Shown: in pieces, positions 8,189 through 18,020 of the stretch
Layout: each line of letters starts with the position of its first letter
Numbering within the stretch: position 1 is the stretch's first letter
Assembly (NCBI RefSeq): GCF_014323405.1
Contig: NZ_JACRWE010000013.1
Location: 1-41,355, forward strand
DNA: 41,355 bases
DNA from: Romboutsia faecis
Lineage (GTDB): Bacteria > Bacillota > Clostridia > Peptostreptococcales > Peptostreptococcaceae
Direction of reading: 5' to 3'
Notes under the pieces: generated by a model
What the model was told of the DNA's origin: nothing
Seen by the model: the letters and a program-made list of their open reading frames with translations, nothing else
Database searches by the model: none
Translations under genes and position numbers: made by a program

Positions 8189-9553
8189 ATGAAAAAAATA
8201 TTAATTGCAGGAACAAATAGCGGTGTAGGAAAAACTACAATTTCCCTGGGAATAATGCAAGCACTTACAAAAAGAAACATGAAGGTGCAACCTTATAAGG
8301 TAGGTCCTGATTATATTGATCCATCTTATCACACTTTTATAACAGGAAGATATTCGAGAAACCTAGATTCATATATGCTAGATGATGAAAAGATTAAATA
8401 TATAGTAAATGAAGCTTCAAAGGATGCAGATATATCAGTTGTTGAAGGTGTTATGGGATTATATGATGGGCTTGGAATAGACTTAAATAGCTGTACAAGT
8501 TCTTATGTGTCAAAGCTTTTAAAAGCTCCAGTAATTTTAGTTATAAATGCTAAGGCAATGGCAGCATCTGCAGCAGCAATGGTTCTTGGATATAAAGAGT
8601 TAGATAAAGATGTCAATATAGGAGGCGTTATATTAAATAATGTAAAATCTAAAAGTCACTATGAAATACTTAAACAAGCAATAAATACATATTGTAAGGT
8701 TGAAGTATTAGGTTATTTTCCTCCAAATAGTGAATTTTCACTAGAATCAAGACATTTAGGACTAGTACCTAGTGTAGAAATAGATTCTTTAAAATCTAAA
8801 TTTAATAATCTTGCAGATGAAATAGAGAAGTACATAGATATAGATAAAATACTAGAAATATCAGACATGCAAGAACTAGAAAGTAATTTTAATTTAGATA
8901 ATTTTATAAATAAAAATAGAATAGAAAATAAATCAATAGCAATTGCATATGATAAAGCTTTTAATTTTTATTATAGAGAAAATGTAGAATTATTAGATAA
9001 GCTAGGATTAGAAATAAAGTACTTTAGTCCAATAGAAGATAAAGAAGTTCCAGTAGCTGATTACATTTATATCGGAGGAGGTTTCCCAGAAATATTTGGA
9101 GAAGAATTAGATAAAAATGAATCAATGAGGCTTTCAATAAAAAAAGCTCATAAAAATAATATTCCGATATATGCAGAATGTGGTGGATTGATGTACTTAG
9201 GAGAGCGTCTACTAGATAAAGACAATAAAGAGTACGAAATGGTAGGAATATTTAAAGGTACTAGCAAAATGACAGCTTCTTTAAAAAGATTTGGTTATTG
9301 TTATGGAGAAGCAAAGGAAGATACAGTTTTATCAAGAAAAGATCAGATTATAAAAGGTCATGAGTTCCATCATTCTATATTTGAAAGTAATGAACCATGT
9401 GCTTATATAATGAGAAAAGAAAGAGCAGGAAAGGTTATTGATGAATGGGAAGGTGGATATAGCAAAGGAAATACTTTAGCTACATATCTACATACACATT
9501 TTTATAATAACTTACAATGTATAGAAAACTTTTTAATAAGAGGAAGTAAGTAG
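8189..9553 (+). CDS. cbiA: Cobyrinic acid a,c-diamide synthase
   Basis: CbiA uses ATP and glutamine to amidate the a and c side chains of cobalt-sirohydrochlorin-derived cobyrinic acid. The 454-residue protein begins with the nucleotide-binding motif GTNSGVGKTT, followed by KVGPDYIDPSYH and EGVMGLYDG, all family signatures. The C-terminal glutaminase domain has Cys331 in YAECGGLMYLG. A GTG at 8180 is in frame but lies inside the Shine-Dalgarno region TAGGTGAG, so the ATG at 8189 is preferred. It follows cbiP by 27 bases and ends one base before cbiB starts. Confidence 0.95.
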   Translation: MKKILIAGTNSGVGKTTISLGIMQALTKRNMKVQPYKVGPDYIDPSYHTFITGRYSRNLDSYMLDDEKIKYIVNEASKDADISVVEGVMGLYDGLGIDLNSCTSSYVSKLLKAPVILVINAKAMAASAAAMVLGYKELDKDVNIGGVILNNVKSKSHYEILKQAINTYCKVEVLGYFPPNSEFSLESRHLGLVPSVEIDSLKSKFNNLADEIEKYIDIDKILEISDMQELESNFNLDNFINKNRIENKSIAIAYDKAFNFYYRENVELLDKLGLEIKYFSPIEDKEVPVADYIYIGGGFPEIFGEELDKNESMRLSIKKAHKNNIPIYAECGGLMYLGERLLDKDNKEYEMVGIFKGTSKMTASLKRFGYCYGEAKEDTVLSRKDQIIKGHEFHHSIFESNEPCAYIMRKERAGKVIDEWEGGYSKGNTLATYLHTHFYNNLQCIENFLIRGSK

Positions 9554-9554
9554 T

Positions 9555-10505
9555 ATGAATATATTATCTATTTATATTGGATATATAACAGATTTGATTG
9601 TAGGAGACCCATACTCTTTTCCACATCCAGTAAGATATATAGGAAAACTTATACGGTATGTAGAAAAGAAAGTGAGGAAAGTAGCAAATACTGATAAGGG
9701 TTTAAAGATAGGTGGATTTGTATTATGGTTTTTCACTGTAATACCAACTTATTTAATTACTTATCTAATAATTAAGCTTAGTAGCTTTAATACATATGTA
9801 TATGTATTTGTAAATGCATTTATTATATATACAACATTGGCAACAAAGTGTTTAAAAGATGAGGCAGTAAAAATATATAGGGTACTTAAAACTGGAGACT
9901 TAGAACAATCTAGAATACAACTATCTTATATAGTTGGTAGAGATACAGAACATTTAAGTGAGAAAGAAATAATAAGAGCTACCGTAGAAACTGTTTCTGA
10001 AAATACTGTAGATGGAATTATCGCACCTATGTTTTATGCTTTTATAGGAGGAGCACCTCTTGCTATGGCATATAAAGCGGTAAATACATTAGATTCTACT
10101 GTTGGATATAAGAATGAAAAATATATACATATAGGTTTTGCATCTGCAAAAATAGATGATATTGCAAACTATATACCAGCAAGAATATCAGTATTATTAA
10201 TGTCTATAGGTAGTCTAGTGTTAGGATATAACTATAAAAATGCTGTAAAGATAGCAATCAGAGATAGAAAAAATCACAAAAGCCCTAACTGTGCATTTTC
10301 AGAAGGTGCAGTGGCAGGAGCATTAGGAATTCAATTAGGTGGAACTAATATATATTTTGGACAAGAGGTGTATAAGCCAACTATTGGAGAGAAAGATAGA
10401 GAAATAGAAAGTGATGATATAGTAAAAACAAACAGGATAATGTATGCTACATCGATAGCTTCAATGATAGTATTTACATTAATATATGTATTATGTGTGA
10501 GGTGA
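9555..10505 (+). CDS. cbiB: Adenosylcobinamide-phosphate synthase
   Basis: CbiB is the membrane enzyme that attaches aminopropanol phosphate to adenosylcobyric acid to make adenosylcobinamide phosphate. The 316-residue protein has several hydrophobic segments and family motifs DLIVGDPYSFPHPVRYIG at the N-terminus, the ETVSENTVDGIIAPMFYAFI region, KAVNTLDSTVGY, and CAFSEGAVAGALGIQLGG. It starts one base after cbiA stops. The next gene, cobD, makes its linker substrate, so enzyme and substrate supply are adjacent. Confidence 0.95.
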   Translation: MNILSIYIGYITDLIVGDPYSFPHPVRYIGKLIRYVEKKVRKVANTDKGLKIGGFVLWFFTVIPTYLITYLIIKLSSFNTYVYVFVNAFIIYTTLATKCLKDEAVKIYRVLKTGDLEQSRIQLSYIVGRDTEHLSEKEIIRATVETVSENTVDGIIAPMFYAFIGGAPLAMAYKAVNTLDSTVGYKNEKYIHIGFASAKIDDIANYIPARISVLLMSIGSLVLGYNYKNAVKIAIRDRKNHKSPNCAFSEGAVAGALGIQLGGTNIYFGQEVYKPTIGEKDREIESDDIVKTNRIMYATSIASMIVFTLIYVLCVR

Positions 10506-10510
10506 TGTAG

Positions 10511-11581
10511 ATGAAAGACTTAGGTCATGGAGCTAATGTTGAGATAATGGCTAGTCAGCATAATAAAAATCCAAAGGATATATTAGATTTTAGTTCAAAT
10601 ATAAATCCTAAATTGATACCTAACTTAGAAAAATATATTTTAGAAGGTTTAAAGGAATGCACTAGTTATCCAGATATAAACTATACAAATTTGAGAAAAA
10701 ATATCTCAGATTATATAGGAGTAAATTCAAAATTTATAATACCTGGTAATGGAGCTACTGAGATTATATATTTACTAATGAAAAGTATAAATAAGAGGTT
10801 GGCAATATTTAACCCAACCTTCTCAGAATATAAAAGAGGTGCAGAATTAAATAACTTAGAAATACTACATTTAGACTTAGATAAAAATAATAACTTTGAA
10901 ATAGATGTAGATATAGTACAAGCAAATATTAATAATTTTGATAGTTTATTTATATGCAACCCAAATAATCCAAATGGAAAGGTTAAGAACTTAGAAAAAA
11001 TATTAGAACTTATCATAGAAAATAATAAGTTGCTAATAATTGATGAAACCTTTATGGAATTTGTAGAAAATGAGGAGCAGTATTCTTTAGTTAAATATAT
11101 AGATAAATACGAAAATATATTTATTTTAAAAGCTGTAACTAAATTCTTTGGACTGCCTGGTCTTAGATTAGGATATGGAGTCACAAGTAATAAAGATATA
11201 ATAGAAAAAATATATCACTACAAAGAGCCTTGGACGATAAACTCATTTGCTGATAACTTATCTAATTACATATTTAAAAATGACATATATATAAAAGAAA
11301 GCAAAGAATTCTACAAAAACGAAAGAAGCTATATGCTTAATGAATTAAGAAAAATCTGTTCAATTGATGTATATGACACTGACACAAATTTTATATTAAT
11401 AAAATTAAATGAAGATACAGCTAATGATATAAAAGAAAAGTTATTTGTAGAAAGTGACATACTTATAAGAAATGCATCTAATTTTATAGGGTTAGATAAT
11501 AGTTATATAAGAATCGCAATTAAATCTCACAATGAAAATGAAATTTTCTTAAGAGAAATAAAGAAAGTTTTAGGAGATTAA
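10511..11581 (+). CDS. cobD: Threonine-phosphate decarboxylase
   Basis: CobD is a PLP enzyme of the aminotransferase fold that decarboxylates L-threonine-O-3-phosphate to (R)-1-amino-2-propanol phosphate, the cobalamin linker. The 356-residue sequence opens with LGHGANVEIMASQ and DFSSNINP, has ICNPNNPNG, and has the PLP lysine Lys211 in AVTKFFGLPGLRLGYG. The motif set resembles histidinol-phosphate aminotransferase, but the N-terminal HGAN signature and the position between cbiB and pduX support CobD. It starts five bases after cbiB and is followed one base later by pduX. Confidence 0.93.
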   Translation: MKDLGHGANVEIMASQHNKNPKDILDFSSNINPKLIPNLEKYILEGLKECTSYPDINYTNLRKNISDYIGVNSKFIIPGNGATEIIYLLMKSINKRLAIFNPTFSEYKRGAELNNLEILHLDLDKNNNFEIDVDIVQANINNFDSLFICNPNNPNGKVKNLEKILELIIENNKLLIIDETFMEFVENEEQYSLVKYIDKYENIFILKAVTKFFGLPGLRLGYGVTSNKDIIEKIYHYKEPWTINSFADNLSNYIFKNDIYIKESKEFYKNERSYMLNELRKICSIDVYDTDTNFILIKLNEDTANDIKEKLFVESDILIRNASNFIGLDNSYIRIAIKSHNENEIFLREIKKVLGD

Positions 11582-11582
11582 A

Positions 11583-12482
11583 ATGAAATCTTATGGAATA
11601 TGCCCAGCATCTTGTGGTGAATTTGTTCAAGGTTTTATGAATAAAGAAGAGTATTTATGCTCTTATACTATAGATTTGTATTCAACAGCTGTTGTGGAAG
11701 AAAAATTAGAAAATATAATTTTAGGACCACATAAATCGAGAAAAGCAATTGAGATGGTTTTTGAAAATTTCAATATACCAATTCAAGAAAGTAAGAATAT
11801 TTCTTTGAATATAAATAGTCAAATACCTACAGGTAAAGGTATGGCAAGCTCCACAGCTGATATAGGTGCAACAATAAAAGCTACATTATCATTGATAGGC
11901 AAAGAAATGAATAGTGAACAAATTTCTAAATTAGCAGCAGGAATAGAAGCAACTGACTCGATTTTTATGGAAAATGTAAATATATTTAATCCTTTAAGTG
12001 GAGAAGTAATAAAGTATTTAGGTAATTTAAAAGATGCTAAAGTTTTAATACTTGAGCCGAATAAAACACTAAATACTAAAAGAATTAGAAATAAGCTAAA
12101 TTATATGGAAATTAAGTTAAAAAATCAGAATTTAATAAATGAAGCTTTTTACCTACTAGAAGATGGAATTAGGAAAAATGATTTAAAATTAGTGGGAAAA
12201 GCCTGTACTATTAGTAGTTTAGCTAATGAAAATATACATAAAAAAGTAGGTCTAAATGAGATTATAGAAATATCTAAAAACTATGGAGCTTATGGAGTGA
12301 ATGTTGCCCATAGCGGGACTGTACTAGGTATCTTACTAGATCAAACTATGGATGAAAGAAGATTAATAGAATTAATAAAAAATGAGAATTTACATAAGTA
12401 TTATAAAAAGATATACGCATCAGACATAATTGATGGAGGAATTAGAGGAGGTACACGATGGAATACGTTAAAAATCCTATGA
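11583..12482 (+). CDS. pduX: L-threonine kinase (GHMP family)
   Basis: PduX phosphorylates L-threonine to L-threonine-O-3-phosphate, the substrate of CobD. The 299-residue protein has the GHMP-kinase motif PTGKGMASSTAD at residues 82-93, the opening ICPASCGEFVQG, and a C-terminal GGTRWN segment. Pairing with cobD strongly supports this assignment over other GHMP kinases. It begins one base after cobD stops, and its last 25 bases overlap the start of cbiC, so translation is probably coupled. Confidence 0.9.
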   Translation: MKSYGICPASCGEFVQGFMNKEEYLCSYTIDLYSTAVVEEKLENIILGPHKSRKAIEMVFENFNIPIQESKNISLNINSQIPTGKGMASSTADIGATIKATLSLIGKEMNSEQISKLAAGIEATDSIFMENVNIFNPLSGEVIKYLGNLKDAKVLILEPNKTLNTKRIRNKLNYMEIKLKNQNLINEAFYLLEDGIRKNDLKLVGKACTISSLANENIHKKVGLNEIIEISKNYGAYGVNVAHSGTVLGILLDQTMDERRLIELIKNENLHKYYKKIYASDIIDGGIRGGTRWNTLKIL

Positions 12483-13090
12483 TGATAGAAAGTAAAAGCT
12501 TTGAAATTATACAAGGAATAATAGATGATACTAGACCAGGGTATGAGTTCAAAAATGAAGTAGAAGAGAAAATTATAAAGCGTGCAATACATACAACAGC
12601 AGACTTTGAATACTTAGATATATTAAAAATATCTGATGAGGCAGTAGACTCTATAGTAGATGCACTAAAAAATAAAGCTACAATATTCACAGATACAAAC
12701 ATGGCCTTAAGTGGAATTAATAAAAGAAAATTAGAAGAATTAGGCTGTGAATACAAATGTTTAGTTGCAGACGAAGAAGTAGCATCTCTTGCTAAAGAGA
12801 AAGGAATAACTCGTTCTATGGCAGCAGTAGAAGTAGCAGCTAATACAAAAGGAAGAAAATTATTTGTACTTGGAAATGCTCCAACAGCTTTATACAAGGT
12901 TATAGAAATGAAAAATTCAGGAGATCTTGATGTAGATGCAGTTGTAGGAGTTCCAGTAGGATTTGTAGGAGCTGCAGAGTCTAAGGATGAATTAGAAAAA
13001 ACAGATATACCATATATAATTTCAAAAGGAAGAAAAGGTGGAAGTAACTTAGCTGCAGCTATAGTAAATGCTATTTTATATTCTATGTAG
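12458..13090 (+). CDS. cbiC: Cobalt-precorrin-8 methylmutase
   Basis: CbiC moves the C-11 methyl group to C-12 of cobalt-precorrin-8, giving cobyrinic acid. At 210 residues it has the family size. His45 in RAIHTTADFEY matches the conserved active-site histidine, and GNAPTALYKVIE and GVPVGFVGAAESK are family signatures. A strong Shine-Dalgarno GAGGAGG (12445-12451) lies inside pduX, and the gene overlaps pduX by 25 bases in another frame. It is followed nine bases later by cbiD. Confidence 0.95.
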   Translation: MEYVKNPMMIESKSFEIIQGIIDDTRPGYEFKNEVEEKIIKRAIHTTADFEYLDILKISDEAVDSIVDALKNKATIFTDTNMALSGINKRKLEELGCEYKCLVADEEVASLAKEKGITRSMAAVEVAANTKGRKLFVLGNAPTALYKVIEMKNSGDLDVDAVVGVPVGFVGAAESKDELEKTDIPYIISKGRKGGSNLAAAIVNAILYSM

Positions 13091-13099
13091 GTAAATGCT

Positions 13100-14251
13100 A
13101 TGGAAGAGTATGTATATATTGATGGTAAAAAATACAGACGAGGATATACTACAGGTTCATGTGCAACAGCTGCATCAAAAGCAGCAACTCATATGTTACT
13201 TACAAAAAATAAAATAAAAAAAGTAAATATAGATACACCAAAAGGAATACCACTATCATTAAATGTTCATAATATTGAGCTTGATGAAGAATATGTAATT
13301 TGTTCTATTGAAAAAGATGGAGGAGACGACATAGATGCTACACATAAGATGCACATCTATGCAAAAGCAGAGTTTGTTAATAGAAGTGATGATGAAGATA
13401 TAATAGTTGATGGTGGAATAGGTGTAGGAATTGTTACTAGAAAAGGTCTTAGCGTAGAAGTAGGAAGACCCGCTATAAATCCAGTTCCTATGAGGATGAT
13501 AAATACTGAGGTTAGAAAAGTAATAGGAGAAGATTTTAGTAGAAATATAGGGAAAGAAAAGTCTCTGAAATTAACAATATTTGCTCCAGAAGGTGTAGAA
13601 ATAGCCAAGAAAACTTTTAATCCTAGGCTTGGGATAGTAGGTGGAATCTCTATTCTTGGTACAAGTGGAATAGTAGAGCCAATGAGTGATGAAGGTTGGA
13701 AAAAATCTTTATCAGTAGAAATGGAAATGAAAAAAGCTCAAGGATTAGACAAGATAATCTTAGTTCCAGGTAATCACGGAGAAGAATTTATAAAAGATAA
13801 ATTAAAATTAGATATGAAGTATGTAGTGAGAACTAGCAACTTTATAGGGTATATGTTAAAGGAAGCTCAACGAATTGGTTATAAGAAAATTCTTATGGCA
13901 GGTCATATAGGAAAGTATATAAAAATATCAGCTGGAATTTTTAATACACACAGCAAAGTAGCTGATGCAAGAAGTGAAATACTAATTGCTAACTTAGCTA
14001 TGATGGGTGCTCCATTGGATTTTCTAAAGAAAATAGAAGCTTGTGTCACTGCTGAAGGTGCAGTAGAAGTTATAAATGATAGTGAATACACTGCTTTCTA
14101 TGACTTAATAAGCAATAAATGTAAGTATAAAATAGACCAATATTTATTAGATGAGGATATAGATGTAGAAGTAATGATGTTCTCAATGGATAAAAATTTA
14201 TTAGGAAAATCAGACAACGCATATTCTTTGATGGAGGTATTTAGATGCTAA
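13100..14251 (+). CDS. cbiD: Cobalt-precorrin-5B C1-methyltransferase
   Basis: CbiD methylates C-1 in the anaerobic corrin pathway; it is not related to the CbiE/F/H/L methyltransferase family. The 383-residue protein carries the N-terminal signature RRGYTTGSCATAASKAA, followed by EKDGGDDIDATHK, GGIGVGIVTRKGL, and RLGIVGGISILGTSGIVEPMS. A C-terminal Gly-His-rich stretch contains AGHIGKYIKISAGIFNTHS. It overlaps cbiE by seven bases. Its presence is a marker of the anaerobic rather than the aerobic pathway. Confidence 0.95.
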   Translation: MEEYVYIDGKKYRRGYTTGSCATAASKAATHMLLTKNKIKKVNIDTPKGIPLSLNVHNIELDEEYVICSIEKDGGDDIDATHKMHIYAKAEFVNRSDDEDIIVDGGIGVGIVTRKGLSVEVGRPAINPVPMRMINTEVRKVIGEDFSRNIGKEKSLKLTIFAPEGVEIAKKTFNPRLGIVGGISILGTSGIVEPMSDEGWKKSLSVEMEMKKAQGLDKIILVPGNHGEEFIKDKLKLDMKYVVRTSNFIGYMLKEAQRIGYKKILMAGHIGKYIKISAGIFNTHSKVADARSEILIANLAMMGAPLDFLKKIEACVTAEGAVEVINDSEYTAFYDLISNKCKYKIDQYLLDEDIDVEVMMFSMDKNLLGKSDNAYSLMEVFRC

Positions 14252-14853
14252 ATATAATTGGACTAGGACCAGGAAATGAAAATTACATAACTAAATTAGG
14301 TGAAAAATTAATAGAGCAGTCTGAAGTTTTAATTGGTGGAAAGAGAAATCTAGAAACTATAAAGAACTTTAGGGGTGAGAAAATTGAAATGGCGTCTAAT
14401 TTAAAAGAAATCTTAGAATACATAAATACTAACACACATAAACAAATATCTGTTATTGCATCTGGAGATCCATTTATTTATGGGGTAGGAAGATATTTAT
14501 CTAAGAATATTGATAATAAAAATTTAAATATAGTATCAGGAATAAGCTCTCTACAATATATATTCTCAAAAATATATGTGGATATGAATGATTTATATAT
14601 TACTAGTAGTCATGGGAAGGTTCCTGATTTTGATTATATCTTATCTCATAAGAAGGTATGTATGGTTACAGATAGTAAAATAGGACCTCACGAAATAAGT
14701 AATGAAATAATAAAAAGAGGAGTAAAGAAAATTGTTGTAGTTGGAGAAAATTTATCTTACGATAATGAGCAAATTACAATAGGAAGTCCAGAAGAAATAT
14801 TAAAGATAGAAAAATTTGACATGAATGTTGTGGTGATATTAGATGAGGAATAG
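14245..14853 (+). CDS. cbiE: Cobalt-precorrin-7 C5-methyltransferase
   Basis: CbiE is a SAM-dependent methyltransferase of the tetrapyrrole (CobA-like) family acting at C-5 of cobalt-precorrin-7. The 202-residue protein starts with NIIGLGPGNENYITK, the glycine-rich motif of the family, and has ASGDPFIYGVGRYL for SAM binding. In many bacteria it is fused to CbiT as CobL; here the two are separate genes overlapping by 11 bases. A TGGAGG motif inside cbiD serves as its ribosome-binding site. Confidence 0.92.
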   Translation: MLNIIGLGPGNENYITKLGEKLIEQSEVLIGGKRNLETIKNFRGEKIEMASNLKEILEYINTNTHKQISVIASGDPFIYGVGRYLSKNIDNKNLNIVSGISSLQYIFSKIYVDMNDLYITSSHGKVPDFDYILSHKKVCMVTDSKIGPHEISNEIIKRGVKKIVVVGENLSYDNEQITIGSPEEILKIEKFDMNVVVILDEE

Positions 14854-15403
14854 TGAGTTTATAACAGGAAAAGTTCCAATTACTAAAGAAGAAGTAAGGG
14901 CAATATCTATAAATAAATTGGATTTAGTAAATGCAAAAAGATTTATAGATGTAGGTGCAGGAACAGGTAGTGTAACTGTTGAAGCGGCATATCATTATCC
15001 AAACTTAGAGGTTACAGCAATAGAACGTAATGATGATGCTCTAGAATTAATAAATAAAAATGTCGAGAAATTTAATTTAAAGAATGTAGAAGTAATAAAA
15101 GGATATGCACCCGTCGAAATAAATAAAAAGGTAGACGCAATATTTTTAGGAGGTACTGGCAACAACCTTAAAGAAATAATAATATGGTCGAAAAATCTGT
15201 TGATAGAAGGTGGAAGGCTAGTTACTAACTTCATAATAGTAGATACTTTTAATCAAACATTAAACTTGTTAAGAGAGTATGGATTTACGAACATAGATGT
15301 ATCTGTGCTAAATGTATCTAAGTTAGAAAAGCTGGGAAGAGGAGAGTATTTCAAACCTTTAAACCCAATTTACATAATATCTTGTGAAAAAGGAGTAGAG
15401 TAA
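14843..15403 (+). CDS. cbiT: Cobalt-precorrin-6B C15-methyltransferase (decarboxylating)
   Basis: CbiT methylates C-15 and decarboxylates the C-12 acetate side chain of cobalt-precorrin-6B. The 186-residue protein has a class I Rossmann methyltransferase fold, with SAM motif [16 protein letters not shown] near residues 33-48, [12 protein letters not shown], and [12 protein letters not shown]. The N-terminal [19 protein letters not shown] matches the family. It overlaps cbiE by 11 bases and ends one base before cbiF. Confidence 0.93.
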   Translation: MRNSEFITGKVPITKEEVRAISINKLDLVNAKRFIDVGAGTGSVTVEAAYHYPNLEVTAIERNDDALELINKNVEKFNLKNVEVIKGYAPVEINKKVDAIFLGGTGNNLKEIIIWSKNLLIEGGRLVTNFIIVDTFNQTLNLLREYGFTNIDVSVLNVSKLEKLGRGEYFKPLNPIYIISCEKGVE

Positions 15404-15404
15404 G

Positions 15405-16160
15405 ATGATAAATAAAGTACATTTTGTAGGGGCAGGACCAGGAGACAAAGAATTAATAACACTGAAAGGATATAAGCTTTTAAGTAATGCAGACGTTGTA
15501 ATATACGCAGGTTCATTAGTTAACCCAGCACTTTTAGAGTACTGTAAAGAAGGTTGTGAAATACACAACAGTGCTTACATGGATTTACAACAAATAACAG
15601 ATGTTATGGAAAAAGGAATAAAAGAAGGAAAGTCTGTAGTTAGATTACAAACAGGTGACTTTTCAATATATGGTTCTATAAGAGAACAAGTAGAAGAATT
15701 AAATAAAATAGATATAGATTATGATTGCACACCAGGAGTAAGTTCATTCCTAGGGGCATCTTCTGCACTTGGGGTAGAGTATACAGTACCAGAAATATCT
15801 CAAAGTGTAGTAATAACAAGAATGGAAGGAAGAACTCCAGTACCAGAAAAAGAATCAATAGAGTCTTTTGCTAAGCATCAAACTTCAATGGTAATTTTCT
15901 TATCAGTTCAAGAAATAGAAAAGGTTGTTGAGAGATTAATAGATGGAGGGTATCCAGAAACTACTCCAATAGCTGTAGTTTACAAAGCTACTTGGCCAGA
16001 TGAAAAGATAGTAAAAGGAACTCTACAAGATATAGCTGAAAAAGTTAAAGAAAATAATATAACTAAAACAGCTTTAATAATGGTAGGAGAATTCTTAGGT
16101 AAGGAGTATAACAACTCTAAGCTATACGATAAGGATTTTAAACATGAATATAGATTCTAA
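15405..16160 (+). CDS. cbiF: Cobalt-precorrin-4 C11-methyltransferase
   Basis: CbiF methylates C-11 of cobalt-precorrin-4 with SAM. The 251-residue protein has [18 protein letters not shown] at the N-terminus, the [14 protein letters not shown] segment typical of CbiF/Cob[16 protein letters not shown], and [21 protein letters not shown]. The Shine-Dalgarno AAGGAGTAG overlaps the end of cbiT. Its 3' end overlaps cbiG by 17 bases. Confidence 0.95.
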   Translation: MINKVHFVGAGPGDKELITLKGYKLLSNADVVIYAGSLVNPALLEYCKEGCEIHNSAYMDLQQITDVMEKGIKEGKSVVRLQTGDFSIYGSIREQVEELNKIDIDYDCTPGVSSFLGASSALGVEYTVPEISQSVVITRMEGRTPVPEKESIESFAKHQTSMVIFLSVQEIEKVVERLIDGGYPETTPIAVVYKATWPDEKIVKGTLQDIAEKVKENNITKTALIMVGEFLGKEYNNSKLYDKDFKHEYRF

Positions 16161-17286
16161 AATTGCAATACTTTGCATCACGACAAATGGGCGAAGCTTA
16201 GCTTGTAGAATAAAAAGGTCTTTAAATTATGGAGATATTTACTTTATAAACAACAAAAGGGGTGAAAGTTTATTAGATGATAATGAGGTAATTAGTAAAT
16301 CTTTAGAGGAAGATATAGAAATATATACTGTTAAAAAAAGATTAAAATTTTTTGTAGAAGATATATTTGATAAGTATGAATACATATTATTTATAATGGC
16401 AACAGGAATTGTAGTTAGGACAATAGCACCACTGATTACTAGTAAATTTTCTGATCCAGCAATTTTAGTAACTGATGAAAAAGGAAGTAATATTATTAGT
16501 TTACTAAGTGGTCATATGGGTGGAGCAAATGAGATGACTTTACATATAAGTGATTTAATAAACTCTAATCCAGTTATAACAACAGCTACTGATATAAATA
16601 AAAAATCTTCCTTAGATATGATAGCAAAAAAACTTAATGGTCATATAGTTAATTTTAGAGATAATGTTTTAGATGTTAATGCAATGTTGGTTAATGGAGA
16701 CTCAGTAGGTTTATATATTGATGGAGAATATAACATTGATACTAGAGGATTTACTGTACTAGATAATTCTAAAAGCTTAGAGTCGTACATATCATCTGAT
16801 GAAGAGTTAAAGAAAATTAACTTGAATACCATCGTTGTGATAAGTAATAAAGAGAACTTACGAATAGATAAGTATTACGAGGATAAATATAAAATTATTA
16901 AAGTAACACCGAGAGATATAGTAATTGGAATAGGATGTAGAAGAGATACAGAAAGTCACCTTTTACAAGACTCTCTAGAAGACTTTTTAATTAAAAATAA
17001 TATAGACATAAACTCAATCAAAGAGATTGGAAGTATAGAAGTAAAAAAAGATGAAAAAGCAATTATAGATTTAAGTGAAAATCTAAATGTGCCTTTTAAA
17101 GTATTATCTATAGAAGAAATATCACAAGTAGATTATTTGTTTGAAAAATCGGAATGGGTGAAAAAAAGTGTAGGAGTATATTCTGTAGCTGAACCAGTAG
17201 CTCATCTACTAAGTGATGGAAATTTGATAATAGAAAAAAACAAATACAAAGGAATTACATTTTCAGTAGGGAGATTAAAAATATGA
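16144..17286 (+). CDS. cbiG: Cobalt-precorrin-5A hydrolase
   Basis: CbiG opens the delta-lactone ring of cobalt-precorrin-5A and releases the two-carbon unit as acetaldehyde. The 380-residue protein has the expected N-terminal, middle and C-terminal parts: [14 protein letters not shown], then [13 protein letters not shown] with [18 protein letters not shown], and a CobE-like C-terminal domain with [10 protein letters not shown] and [11 protein letters not shown]. It overlaps cbiF by 17 bases and cbiH by 4. It is another anaerobic-pathway marker. Confidence 0.94.
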   Translation: MNIDSKIAILCITTNGRSLACRIKRSLNYGDIYFINNKRGESLLDDNEVISKSLEEDIEIYTVKKRLKFFVEDIFDKYEYILFIMATGIVVRTIAPLITSKFSDPAILVTDEKGSNIISLLSGHMGGANEMTLHISDLINSNPVITTATDINKKSSLDMIAKKLNGHIVNFRDNVLDVNAMLVNGDSVGLYIDGEYNIDTRGFTVLDNSKSLESYISSDEELKKINLNTIVVISNKENLRIDKYYEDKYKIIKVTPRDIVIGIGCRRDTESHLLQDSLEDFLIKNNIDINSIKEIGSIEVKKDEKAIIDLSENLNVPFKVLSIEEISQVDYLFEKSEWVKKSVGVYSVAEPVAHLLSDGNLIIEKNKYKGITFSVGRLKI

Positions 17287-18008
17287 TATATGTAGTAGGA
17301 ATTGGACCAGGTAGCAAAGATATGATGACTCTAGAAGCTATAAAAACTATGGAGAATGCAGATGTAATAGTAGGATACAAAACATACATAAATTTAATAA
17401 CTGAATTTATTCGAGATAAAGAAGTAGTTTCAAATGGAATGAGACAAGAAATAGACAGATGTAAAAGAGCTGTTGAAATAGCTAAAGAAGGTAAAAATGT
17501 AGCTGTTATAAGTAGTGGAGATGCTGGAATATATGGAATGGCAGGTTTAATACTTGAATTAACATCCAAAGAAGAAACAGAAGTACCTGTTAAAGTTGTT
17601 CCAGGTGTTACTGCAAGTATAGGTGCAGCTGCAATACTTGGTGCGCCTATAATGCACGACTTCTGCCATATAAGCTTAAGTGACTTATTAACTCCTTGGG
17701 AAGTTATAGAAAAAAGACTAAGATTAGCTGCAGAAGCTGACTTTGTAGTTTGTTTATATAATCCAAGAAGTAAGGGAAGAAGTGAGCACCTAGCCAAGGC
17801 TTTTGAAATAATGGGAGAGTTCAAAGATGGTTCAATTCCAGTAGGAATAGTTAAGGATGTGGGAAGAGAAAAAGAAGAGAAATTCGTATGCACATTCGAT
17901 ACTATGGACTTTGAAAGAGTAGATATGACAACTATGGTTATTATAGGAAATAAATCTACATTTATAGACGGTGATAAGATTATAACTCCTAGAGGATACA
18001 CTGTATAA
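17283..18008 (+). CDS. cbiH: Cobalt-factor III / precorrin-3B C17-methyltransferase
   Basis: CbiH methylates C-17 and drives ring contraction in the anaerobic pathway. The 241-residue protein begins [18 protein letters not shown], has VGYKTYI, the SAM-binding ISSGDAGIYGMAG, PGVTASIGAAAILGAPIMHDFCHISLSDLLTPW, which is characteristic of CbiH/CobJ, and VCLYNPRSKGR. It is not fused to another domain. It overlaps cbiG by four bases and is 12 bases upstream of cbiJ. Confidence 0.95.
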   Translation: MIYVVGIGPGSKDMMTLEAIKTMENADVIVGYKTYINLITEFIRDKEVVSNGMRQEIDRCKRAVEIAKEGKNVAVISSGDAGIYGMAGLILELTSKEETEVPVKVVPGVTASIGAAAILGAPIMHDFCHISLSDLLTPWEVIEKRLRLAAEADFVVCLYNPRSKGRSEHLAKAFEIMGEFKDGSIPVGIVKDVGREKEEKFVCTFDTMDFERVDMTTMVIIGNKSTFIDGDKIITPRGYTV

Positions 18009-18020
18009 GGAGGAAGGTAT

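Noticed and set aside
12442..12897. 151-residue minus-strand frame opposite cbiC
   Set aside because: Antisense shadow of cbiC without start signals or recognisable motifs.
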